This document shows, in pieces, positions 10,605 to 21,190 of a stretch of DNA of 64,000 bases. The notes under the pieces are model-generated. The model saw only the letters and a program-made list of their open reading frames with translations. It ran no database searches and had not been told where the DNA came from. A program made the translations under genes and the position numbers. Within the stretch, counting starts at the first letter, position 1. Each line of letters starts with the position of its first letter. The DNA is taken from assembly GCA_036971615.1 (NCBI GenBank), contig JAYKKR010000003.1, positions 1,922,001 to 1,986,000 of the forward strand, written 5' to 3'. The stretch is from Amyloporia xantha. Lineage: Eukaryota; Basidiomycota; Agaricomycetes; Polyporales; Adustoporiaceae.

Positions 10605-12746
10605 GACAGCCGCTTTTGGTAATTGTGGCATTTCACTTGAAACACCACCGTGGTCATTTCAGCCGCAGTGCTGTACCGTCACGATATCTTACTCCTGTTC
10701 AAACATACGATAGACGAGATAAGAGGTCGCCAACGTATCGATACTGACTTGAAACGAACATGTGAGTCTCACATTTTCCGTTCCCTCAAATATTGGCTGA
10801 GAAGTTGTGTCTTTTAGAGTCTCAGACCGAGCCCGAGTTACTGGAGGTCGCATACGGGGCACATCGTACCCACTATACTTTTATTAGCAGCCAAGAGTAG
10901 TAGCTGCCAGTATGAGCTCCTCGTATCCAACGATTCAGTCACGACCTTACACGCCTCATATCCCCACGACTTGCGCAAAATGTCATTCCCAACTCGACTT
11001 CCCTGTGCCCTCTCCTGCACCGCGTCCTGGAACCATTCTTAATGTGCGCTGCTTCAGTTGCAGCACTGTCATGACCCATGCCTTCTATCCTACCCAACTG
11101 CCCGAATCTCGCAGGGACCATGTCAACATCCGCGAACGGACATAGCTCCTCGTCGTCACAGAGCCAGGGCCCCAGCGTACGAAGAGGGAGGAAGATCGGG
11201 ACGCAGGAGAAGCCGCTGGAGACGGGGTACTATGACATTTTGGGTGTCCCTGTAGATGCCTCGACGGAGGACATCAAGAAGGCGTATCGTGAGTGTCAGT
11301 CGCTCATGCATTTGCTAAGAGATTTACTGTCGACGTAGGACGCCTTGCAATCAAGCATCATCCGGACAAGAATCCTGATGACCCCAATGCGGAGGAGCGA
11401 TTCAAGGAGATTGCGATAGCATATCAGACGCTTTCTGAACCGGAGCTGCGCAGAAAGTACAACGAGTTTGGAGCGAAGGAGAGTGCACCAGAGGGCGGGT
11501 ATGTGGATCCGGAGGTGCGTTGCTCTTGCATGTTTCTATTCGTTCTGTTCTGACGACATAATGCATTGCACAGGAACTTTTTGGCACGATATTCGGCGGG
11601 GAACGCTTCGTGCCGATCATTGGGCACATCAGCCTCGCGAAGGATATGAAGGCAGCGTTGCAGGAGGCAGAAGATATGGAGGAGGGCGGGGGCGGAGAGC
11701 CAGTGCCGCGTGACGCGAAGGGGCGTGAGATCCTGAGTCCTGAGGAGAAGGCGCGGCGGGAGGAGAAAGCACGGAAGGCGGCTGCTGAGGTACGCATTGT
11801 TTGCACCTATCATTTCGTCTGAACGACGAGCAGACATGACAGAAAGCGGCGGTGCGCGAGGAACGAATACAGAAGCTCGTGGAGAATCTGGAGCGCAAGC
11901 TCGGGATATTTACTGAGTCGGCGATGGGTCCGAACGATCCGCAGGTGACATCAAGTTATCGGGCGATCTGCCAGCTCGAGGCTGAGTATGCACTTGTTCA
12001 CTGAACGCTCTGTGAACGGTGGCTAACTACTTAATTAGGGAGCTAAAAAGGGAGTCATATGGTGTGGAGCTACTGAACACCATCGGCTTTGTCTATGTTT
12101 CGAAAGCGAAGCAGCATCAAGCGACGAATCAGACCTTCCTGGGTGTCGGTGGCTGGCTGCCCAACCTACAGGGAAAGTACCACGTATTTAGTGAAACGTG
12201 CGTCGTTCAGTATTTTCCGTCGCTAAACCTACTGAATGGAAGTTTGTCGTTCCATTCTCTCTGCGCAGGGTGTCGACGCTTCGTGCAGCAATGGATCTGA
12301 AGAACGTCTTCGAACAGATCCAAGCCGCCGAGAAGGCCGGAAATCTGAGCCCGGATGAGAAGCGGCGACTGGAGGAGCAAGCGGCGGAGAAGGGCCTTCA
12401 AGCATTATTTAAGGTACAATGTCTGTCGTTCTGACCAATGTTTACCTTCACTGAACGGTTGTGCCTCGACTGATCATAGGGAACAAAACTGGAAATAGAG
12501 TCGGTGCTACGCGAGACGTGCGATCGTGTGCTGGAAGATCCGGCCTTACCGCGCAACAAGAGGCCACTTCGTGCTATTGCGCTGCAGATCTTGGGCGAAG
12601 CGTATATGGCGGTGCAGAAAGACAAGCAGGAAGATACGCGGGAGGAGAGCGAGTACGTCAAGGTCGAGACCAAGAGCAGCCGGCAACGGGACTCACAGTG
12701 CAGTGAGCAACGTTGATCTGAGGAGTCAATTGTTAAAGTAGTGATG
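10605..12746 (+). repeat. Segmental duplication, copy 1 (direct)
   Basis: About 2.14 kb is nearly identical to 21191-23324. The match starts at GACAGCCGCTTTT and ends just after the stop codon of the DnaJ gene (GAGGAGTCAAT). By eye I count roughly 30 differences, mostly substitutions plus a few 1-4 nt indels, so about 98 percent identity. It contains the whole promoter and coding region of the DnaJ-X gene but neither neighbouring gene. Confidence 0.95.
10912..12716 (+). CDS. DnaJ-X domain co-chaperone, copy 1, N-terminal frameshift
   Basis: Same seven-exon structure as the copy at 21496-23299. The J domain is intact, including the HPD motif in [11 protein letters not shown], as is the downstream DnaJ-X region. 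One extra C near 11101-11103 shifts the frame after the N-terminal Cys-rich segment, so translation from 10912 stops at 11145. Initiation at an internal ATG (11120, starting MSTSANG) would still give a protein with the J and X domains but without the ~69-residue CxxC...CxxC segment. So it is either a shortened paralogue, an early pseudogene, or an assembly indel. In yeast the Djp1/Caj1 group acts with Hsp70 in peroxisomal and mitochondrial protein targeting; a similar role is inferred. Confidence 0.75.
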
Positions 12747-15347
12747 AACTTAGCGACACCACTGATGAAGCCGTCAGGTGGCGCGAATCAGTCAACGGCG
12801 AAGAAGAGCCATCGTCACACTGCTAGTACATGGACGTTAATTGTGGGTTCCTCCTCCATCTTCAAGTGTATTTATGTAGCATTTACGTACTGTTAGCGTA
12901 TACTCACTCGTCAATGGTTTGTCGTAAAGAACTAGCTTCATATATACAGATGTGCTCGCCTTCATTCGCCAGCGTGCCCCGACGGCCATGCGCGAACAGA
13001 GGTACAGTTCTGTGCAGCGCAGCAGCAGACGTACATGCTGCAATCTGGTGAGTCGTGCTGCTAGCTCTCGGTCGATCTGATCACTTGTAGGCTCTTGTTT
13101 TCGGCCCCAAGACGCTCTCGCGCACCCTCGTGGCTAGTTACAGACGTGGCACAGCGCATGGCAATGATGGCATGCATCGTACAACGAGTAGGTTTGTTGA
13201 CAAGAAATATATTTCGTAATCTACACATCCCATCCGTCCGACGCAAGATCTTCCGGCCTCGTACATGAACCTCGACGTTCCCTGCGCAAAATGATCGTCC
13301 GTACACGACGAACTCTGTTCGACGTTCGGCGGAGCACCCGTGCGGCACTCAGGCTTGGGGCCGTCTGTCGCATGCTGCCCTCGACGGCGAAGGATCGTAC
13401 GGAATGGTCTCAGACACAGTGCCGAATGGTCCACGCATGTGCATCCGCAACACGTCCTGCTCGGCTACGAGCTAGTAGTGGAGGGTGAGTAGGCTGCGGG
13501 GGGACTCTCCACGCACCGATCATCGTGGGCGTCCATCTACTGTCCCATTCGCGCACGATTTTGCTCTGTGCTCCGGTGTACCCTCTGACGGGATGCGGAC
13601 GCCGACGGCAGCGCTGTTGTTGCGTGGCGGATGCGTTGGACACGCTTCGTTCTCAGCGTGACGACTCGTCGAGCAGCACATGGACACAGTAATGTCCATG
13701 TCCTTCTCTCCTTCTCTATCCTCCCTCCCCGTTCGTTGTTTGTTGCTCACCGTCATCCACAGACAAACCCGTGCAAGCACGATAGCGTCTCCATCCGGCG
13801 CGCTGGACTCAGATCCGACATCCGCACTCCCGCGCACACAGTCCCGACCGTCTACCGGTGTGTTCGCTGTGCCCTCCCCCCCGGGCCCCCTCCCCGCTCT
13901 CTCTCTCTCATGCTACAGAGATCTACACCCCTCGACAGATGCGATGTGCCCGCAGTACGTACGAACGCGTCCAGCGCGCTGAAGTGCGCTCACTTCGACT
14001 GCTTGTGGGTCTGGCAGATATGTACTACCTACGGTGGACTCTAGCTAATAATGGTTTAGAAAGCATAGCGGGGGCGGCACAGTTCGCGTTCCCAAGCGTC
14101 CGAGCGCACGGTCCTCGTTCATGAACATGGCAGTAGACTCACTGTCTGGCCGTGCAGACCAAGTCTGCGCGTCGCGGTCGGCCATAACCGACAGCAAACA
14201 AGGAGGGTCCACAGCTCGGAGAACGCGTCCGGCGAGCCGCGATCGCCACGGTCGCTCGGGCTGTTTGGGTATCCGGCAGGTATGTACGAAGTACGCCCGA
14301 CAGACTCTAGCTACGACTGATGCGTGGTGTAGCCAGTTTGGAGCTGCGTGCGTCGGTGCGTGCGTCGGTGCGAGAATCGCACCTCCGTCGCTGCGCGGGG
14401 GTTACTGCGCTTGAAGCGCTGTCCGGCTGTTCGGACAAAGTTCGCCCGTCCACCGTCGTTTGAGAGCGCAGACTCGTCTTCGGGCCAGCGGCATCATTCA
14501 TACAGCTCTGCGCTACAGCGCGGCCCGTTTCGTCCGAGATGATGAGAGGCGGGGTCATCCCACAGTCTTCGCTGGCGGAGTAGGCAGAACGCACTGGGGC
14601 GGCAGGGTGGGTTTACGAGTCAGATATTGATTATCTGTGGACGAACCCCCGTTAGCGTCATTGAATATACGAGCTGGATTGGAACAGATACGTACTGATC
14701 GAGACTGACGTGCCGGACGCGAGTGCCGTCGGACGAATAGACGGAGCAGGATATTGATCTGAGGCTGGGGCATTGCTCGCCGGCGATGCGAACAACGTTC
14801 GCTGTGCTTCGCAAATGCGCCTGTAAGACTGAACGCGTGCGCATGAACCCCCCGCTGTCCAGAACGACGAGTACAAGGGCGGCGTGTTGAGCCCGGCGAA
14901 TTTTCTCGTCGTCGCGCGGTAGTGGAGAGCGCAGCAACGAGTGCTCGTCGGCAGGGAGGATTAGTGAGAGGGAGAATTCTATATGTGATATCTATCGGCA
15001 TTCAGTGATCTCAATATATCCGGCAATAGCTATTTGTCTTACCCATTGTAGTAGTGCACGCGCCATCTCCGAACACGGTGCTGAACAAACAACGCGTCGG
15101 CGCGAGTCCGAGAGAGATTGATGAGACCGAGCGCGCTCAAAGAGAGCGCATTCGGTGGTGGTTCGCGGGGACGTGCCGTCCAGTCCACTCTATGGATGTG
15201 TGCCGTAGCGGCTGCTGCAAACCAAGTGCATTAGATATCTTTCAGCATTTGAGACGAACCGGACATAAAGAGCATCAGCACGGAATGGGAGAGGTAAAGG
15301 CTTAATGTAAGCAGTTGAATGAATAGGCGAGTATTCGGGTGACTTAC

Positions 15348-15428
15348 CACGGCAGGAGTGTGCTTCGGCGAAACGGAAGCGACGAGCGGGATAGCACTCA
15401 ATAGGGAATAGAGTGTGCCACGAGCCAT
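15348..15428 (-). pseudogene. First exon of a secreted-protein-like gene, downstream exons decayed
   Basis: The minus-strand ATG at 15428 opens a 27-codon exon beginning MARGTLYSLLSAIPLVASVS, a textbook signal peptide. It ends at a consensus GTAAGT donor. A TATAAG box lies about 115 bp upstream and the leader between is pyrimidine-rich on this strand. Further down the strand, exon-like pieces flanked by splice consensus continue to about 12.8 kb, but I could not join them into an open frame or recognise a family. It is therefore called a decayed gene, although an intact gene with unusual exons cannot be excluded. Confidence 0.4.
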
Positions 15429-15461
15429 GAAGTGCTGTCGTTCAGAGAGGAGGCCCGAGGG

Positions 15462-15510
15462 AGGAGAGGAGAGGAGAGGAGAGGAGAGGAGAGGAGAGGA
15501 GGGGAGAGTG
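15462..15510. repeat. (AGGAG)n purine microsatellite
   Basis: About ten uninterrupted copies of a GAGGA pentamer. On the minus strand it forms a CT-rich leader between the TATA box at 15541-15546 and the ATG at 15428, as is common in fungal 5' UTRs. Confidence 0.85.
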
Positions 15511-15540
15511 AATGCTGACCCTCCACCATCCAGAGCCCAG

Positions 15541-15546
15541 CTTATA
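15541..15546 (-). promoter_or_regulatory. TATA box for the minus-strand signal-peptide exon
   Basis: TATAAG on the minus strand, about 115 bp upstream of the ATG at 15428 and followed by a CT-rich leader. Confidence 0.4.
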
Positions 15547-15785
15547 TCCTCCTCTTGCCCTGCCGTCTCACGTCATACAGCTGCTGCCTCCGCTCCCGTC
15601 TCCCCGTCGGCGTTCGCGTTCCTCGCATCGTGACCCTAGCATCCGACGTAAACAGCAACCGGCTGGATCTTGGCAGCCTGCCAAGGGCGCCGACGCCCGT
15701 CCGTATCTCGTACGCGAAATGAGCGCAACGGCGGATTCCGCCGTGGAGACGTCGACGCGCGTATTTCGAAGCGTTACTGATCGAA

Positions 15786-17200
15786 TTATGATCCTGTCAG
15801 CAGCGCATGCGCGCTACTTGATGCGCTTGACGGAACGTCCGAGGAAGGTGGGTAGGAGGAGGGGATGTAGCAAGTCAGCGAATAGCCCGCCGTTTTCGCT
15901 ATATCCGCGCAGTCCTGGAAGGCCAGGTCTATGCAGGTCCCCTGTATTCGACGCCCTCTACGTCCGGTCGGTACTTGCACCAGAGGATAGATAGCCAGAA
16001 CTCACCAATCGCGTACTCCGCGCAAATCATGACCAATCGTCCCCCGCTTCCATCAATAACTGGCTGGGATTCTGGAACAGCATACATCCGCCCCGCTAGC
16101 AACACGATCGCTTGCGCGCTCAGCGCATCCGTACATACGGATCATCGAGCCGCAGACAGCGCCGCTTCGGGATACCGTACTGAAACGAACGAAGATGAAT
16201 GTTCTTACCATTGACAGGTTCCTTAATCCATCATTTGCACGAGACGCTGTGACTCTACGCGCGTCGGAGGGGGTAGCCGTCGTACACGCCAAGCTGTTGC
16301 GCTGTCTGCGGAACATACCAGCATGCCGGGCGGACGACACGCGTCGAGTGGCGTATCCCCGCCGTCCTGTTTCGCGGCACTCAGACTACATTCAATTCCG
16401 AGACATCTACGCCCTGACGGGCTGTTGTTGTGCTGCCCGGGTACATATCGCAAACGGCTGTCGAGCGAAACAGCGCAGTGACTATGGATTGAGTGCTTTC
16501 ATTCAGAACATCGATTGCCTAGGGATGTATCACGTACCTTCCAGAGAAGACGGCGGACGGCGCGCTCAGCAAGCCGACCATGTCCCATACAAACCGAGAA
16601 GCAATGCTGCCTCCGAGCGGACATTCCGAATCAGACAATCAGAAGGAGACAAATACGTACCGACGTCTGAAACGCCGCGAAGCTACAGGCGCAATCAACG
16701 CGATCGAGCGCTGACTCGGTAGCGAATTGCACGTTGATGCATTCCGTGAACATTCTCCCGTGTATCTCATCGCGGCATTCAGTTGTTGACTGCATGCAGC
16801 ACTAGGGATAGTGTTATATCTGTCCATTAATGCACTACAGTATGAAATTCTCTGCACAGCTCGAGACAGAGACTTGTCAGTAACTAAGAATGAATGGATT
16901 CTGTGGAGGAATACGTACAACTACCAACTTTCGCGTTGATAACGATTGCGCACAGGCAATTGGGATCGAGACGACCTCTTTCTCGAAACCTACAAGGGGA
17001 CCGTGTGTGGCTGCTACAGGAAGTTCGGGTGGCCGCTGAAAGTGGTGGGGGTCAGGTCGGACGCCAGGTCAAGATGTCCGGCGCGCGACAGTAATTTGTC
17101 GTTACGGCCAGAATCCGACTCGGAGATTCTCCGAAAATAAACGTTAATAACAATGTGACGAAGAACTACTCACCTAAGCGTGACATCTAAGCGAGATGCG
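15786..17200 (-). pseudogene. Eroded multi-intron gene on the minus strand
   Basis: Reading the minus strand from about 17.2 kb, a series of consensus splice donors occurs at near-regular spacing: GTGAGT near 17170, GTACGT near 16912, 16654 and 16538, GTAAGA near 16205, and GTGAGT near 16005. Each is followed 45-70 nt later by an AG acceptor. Pieces between them read partly as protein (for example DRVDCACSFAAFQTS and IASRFVWDMVGLL), but frames do not connect. The end reads into a Ser/Pro-rich tail that stops near 15786. I infer a once-spliced gene whose frame has decayed while splice signals survive. The family is not recognised. Confidence 0.35.
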
Positions 17201-18483
17201 GGGATTATGACAATCGAAGAATTGATCCCGAGTGACGGTCGCTGAGATACCGGGCGTCGGATTAGCAGCAGACGTCGGTCTTCGACTCGTCGTTCGGGTT
17301 GAGTTACGAGTCTGCATGAACCGCGCGAAGAATGCGGTGTAGCTGTTATCTATGCTAGCACGTCTTCGAGATGTGTAGCCAACAAGGCTTCATCCACTGA
17401 TTCGTGTGAGCTCAGAGGACGGTGGATTGAAAGAACGATCAATTCTTTGTGCACGAACAGCGCAGTGCGTCGGCGGTCTGCATACAAGAGCTACTTGCCC
17501 GAAGATCTGGTTGACGCACAGCCATTTTATACGTAGGGGGGACAGTAGATTGGTAAAGAACAGTGTATTGAGCTATGGGTACGAGCGGGCCAAGGCATTC
17601 GGAAAGCTGAGAGTTGAAATAAACTCGACCTACTGGACGTCCGAATGAGCTTGAAACTGTGGCTGAAGTTGGTCGGCATCCACCATCTGGCCGATCGCGT
17701 CTCTTATCTCAGACGTCGACTCTGATGCGCACGTCCATAATCCTCGTTCTTTCCACTTCGGATGCTAACCTTAAGCTTCCGCCTACAATAATACAGATAT
17801 CTTAGTCAGCTCGTAGTATACATGCACTACTTTCTGGCTTTCAACAGGCTACCTGTGCTACTAGTACGATTCCGGCGAGCGGCGTGCCGACTGAAGTGTG
17901 ATCGGATACCACTCGCAATTGAGGCGGACACAAGGAATATGGCAGTCTGCTACAACTACTGGGAAGTGGACAGCAATATCTCAAAGATCAACACAACAGA
18001 TCCTGCTACAGCTACCTGCCGGTGACTCAGAGAAGCCAATGGCAGGTTGAATCACATCGCATTTGATTGATTTTACGAAATACCTTTCACAGTACTACTG
18101 AGAGATAAACTTCTGTTGCTTACACCTCTCAGGATGATTTGGATCTCACAGAACTCAGGCAAACACTTCCATATATCTGAGGTTTCCCTTGTATTCACCA
18201 GATGAATACAATGTCCACTCCAATAATGTCATGTTCTCAATGAAGCCATATAGATAGCTTTGCAGCTGGCGCCATTTCCTGATTGGGAAAATCATTGACT
18301 GTATTGAGCTGTGTTACTGATTTGTGTGACTCTAACCCTAGACCAGGAATCCAGGATTAACCGTGATAGAACATCAGTAGCATTCATACCGGATAATTCC
18401 GCTAACATACCACTTGTGCCATGATGTTCTCACACAAATGAAGATCACAATTTCAAAGATGGTAACTACTGGCTCACCTGGTG

Positions 18484-18548
18484 CTCACCGCTCGACCGCC
18501 TTTGCTTGGCTTTATGTACAAGCCAAGCAAAAATGGCCGAGTGGCGAG
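18484..18548. repeat. Inverted repeat (29-bp arms, 7-bp loop) in an AT-richer block
   Basis: The left arm at 18484-18512 and right arm at 18520-18548 match at 23 of 29 positions when one is reverse-complemented; the core TTTGCTTGGCTT is perfect. All six differences are transition-type. The surrounding ~18.0-18.95 kb is visibly AT-richer than the flanks, so this could be the centre of a small nonautonomous element. I found no convincing terminal repeats or target-site duplication. Confidence 0.6.
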
Positions 18549-19049
18549 AATCAATATCATATGGCGGCAGATGGAACTTTCCGGTCTGCAGCTCATATAT
18601 ACAGCAACTGATATTGGACGCACCTCCCTCGACTACTAGCATCCATGCTGTCGCCATTATTGGTCAAAATGGTATTTGTCCTGCCTGAATCTCACGCACA
18701 CCTACTATGATGTAAGCAAATCTTATTTCAGTGCTGGCAAGTGGCCGATAATTTGAATATCGCATGGTCTTATTTGTACTGGATGACTCAAAGTCTCAAA
18801 CACCACCTCTCGACTTACCAAAGAGAATGAATGGCCACCCGATCACTCTGACTGTTCATCTGAAGTGGACCTGACAACAATTGCATCTCGCTGGTCTTGG
18901 ATAAGTGCCAGGCAGCTTGTCAAACCTCAGCACACACAGCTTCACGGTGTTCAGACAGCGGGAGATTTGTCTCTGTCAGCTGCTGCAGGATTGATCAGTA
19001 TTCAGACGAGGTGAGTCCTAGAAACCAGCATGTGATTTCTGTCCTAATC

Positions 19050-20780
19050 CACGTATTGTGGATCTCGTCTGGTATCTCGAGAAACGGGTACGTCTAGTAG
19101 CGTGTTTGGCATGCTTCGTCCGCTCGGACGCACGGTGTGCAGACGAAGAGAGACCCCGAGCCGTTTCAGCGGTGGTGTGGACGTTGACGGCTGGACGGTC
19201 ACGGCTGGACAGCCTGAGCGAGGGTCAGGAGAGAGCATAGGGATGACATCCGATCGTCTTGCGATGGATCGGATGATCTGGATGCGGGGGTGGATCACGG
19301 GGTACGTCAATTAGTGGATGTTGTTGACTCTCGCACTGACATTTTCGTAGCGGTCCCGCATGCTGACCGGACATCGCTGCCATTGTTATTGTAGATCTCT
19401 CATCCCCTATCTCGACAAACGGGCCGATCTAGTGAGGCTGACCTCTGGAAACGGGCATTTTCCAATACATGCCGGACACATAGTGGACTGTAGCTGAAGA
19501 TGGGCCCATCTCAGTGAAGTGGACAAGACGCTGTACACTTTGTCAGCCAGACCAACGCTGCCGGACGGCAGCAAGGGCTACGAGACAGCGAAGGAACTAC
19601 ACGTGAATATATGTCGATAGATCGGACGATCTACGTGAGGGAGTGGATCAGATCACGAGGTGCGTGAATTAGTAGATGTCGGTTGTTGACTGTGAGGCTG
19701 AGCTTTGGTAGTGGTGCCTCAGGGTGAGCGGACGTCGCTGCCGGTGTCCGGAAGCGTTGAGCTGAATGCGGTTACTCATGTTGTCACCTGTGTTCTGCGT
19801 GCGGTTCGTGAGTGAGGACACGGTGTGTGAGGTGCAGTGGATGTGGTAGATGTCGAACGGAGGTAAGTGCTTGGAGAGGCCGGTCCCGCATTCGGTAACT
19901 GATATTTCACTCAGGAGGCTCAACGCGCGGCTGCTGAAATGGGACCGGACGAAGACTGCACGACGGCAGCGAGGGCTATGAGGGAGCGGAGGGTGACGTC
20001 CGATTCTATCTCAATAGATCGGACATTCCGGACGCGGGGCAGGTCACGAGGTACGTCCGTTGGTGGTGGATGTAGTGTTCTGCGAGGCTGACGTTTTCGT
20101 AGTGATCCCTGACCGGACGACGGACGTCACTGCGGTCCGGGCCTGAGTCCGCATGCGTCCACCTGAACACGGCGCTGCCATTTGCGCTCTGCCTGGGTTT
20201 GGCAGACTGCGAGGTTGGATGCACTGAAGGGGTGCAGAGACGATATCGGTCGGCGGTGAGTGCACGAAGACGCTGGCTATGGATATAGTAGTCGACGTTC
20301 TACGCAGAACGCCCAGCGCCAGACTCATCAATATGGACCAAAACAGGTGCGGACGAAGACTCGGGTTCGCGGACAGCAGCGAGAGCGAGGAGACAGCGCA
20401 GGGCGATGTCCGATTCTATTTCGATAGATCGGACGTCCTGATGTACAGGCTGAATGCGGGACAGATCGCGCGGTACGTTCGTCAGTGTTAGGGTGGTGGA
20501 CCGCCGGCTGACCTTCTGATAGCAGTCCCTCAGACTGAGCGGACGTTGCTGCCACCCGCAAGCGTCCATCTGAAGGCAGCGTCACTAACTGCGCTGCGCT
20601 GTGCCCGTGTATGTTCGTTTGCGAGGTTGCATGCGCTGTGTGAGGCGTAGTGGACGACGGTGAGTCCTCGAAGACTCTGGCTCCAGATGCAGCAACTGAC
20701 GTTCTACGCAGAACGGTCAGTGCCACAGCGCCCCTCAATAATGCCCGAAACGGGTAGATTGCATGCCGGCGAAAGGTGAC
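19050..20780. repeat. Degenerate tandem repeat, unit about 350-410 bp, at least four units
   Basis: The word ATCGGA(C) recurs near 19268, 19621, 20018 and 20428 in the same context. Each copy follows a GTCCGAT...ATAGATCGGAC hairpin or a decayed version of it. A second anchor, CGTTCTACGCAGAACG, recurs at about 20296 and 20700. On the minus strand the units carry similar coding-like text: VRSIEIESDIALRC(L) in one and VRSIEIESDVTLRS(L) in the next, both followed by LALAAV, plus a recurring VLRRT. Each unit also has an intron-like GTACGT...TAG stretch of ~55 bp on the plus strand. Units differ by tens of percent, so the array is old. Confidence 0.7.
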
Positions 20781-21190
20781 GGTGGGCGCCTGATGCCGTG
20801 GGAGGAGAACGTCAGACTGACAGGCGAGCGGAAGGACGTCAGAGAGGGGGGCTGAGAGCAGGAAGGAAGACGAGTCGTCAGAAAATAGGTAAGGGAAACA
20901 GCGGGAGGAGCAGGAGCGGGGGAGGTGGAACGCGGGGAGGGACAGCAGAGCGCGGGGAGCGCGGGGAGGGGGAAGGGAGGGGATTGCGAGCTCGAGGAGG
21001 GGACAGCAAAGGGAAAGGCAACTTTCGATTTCTTGCTGGACAGAATGTGTAGAGTACAGAACTCAGTCTCTGTCCACCGCGGACACGACCCACGTGACAG
21101 CGCCACTCGATCGCGATCGTGGACAGGATGAATGGACGAGCGTCGAGGGCGTCATGACCAGCGTGCAACAGCTTGCTCAGTGCAACGGGC

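Larger units (their letters stand above)
12747..21190. other. 8.4-kb block between the duplicated segments: decayed genes and repeats, no intact gene
   Basis: No long conserved reading frame exists here. What can be seen is many consensus splice-like sites on the minus strand with broken frames (about 12.8-17.2 kb), a purine microsatellite near 15.47 kb, an AT-richer segment with an inverted repeat (about 18.0-18.95 kb), and a ~400-bp degenerate tandem repeat (about 19.05-20.78 kb). CpG-containing words remain common, so classical RIP-like C-to-T depletion is not obvious. Sub-features are listed separately. Confidence 0.6.
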
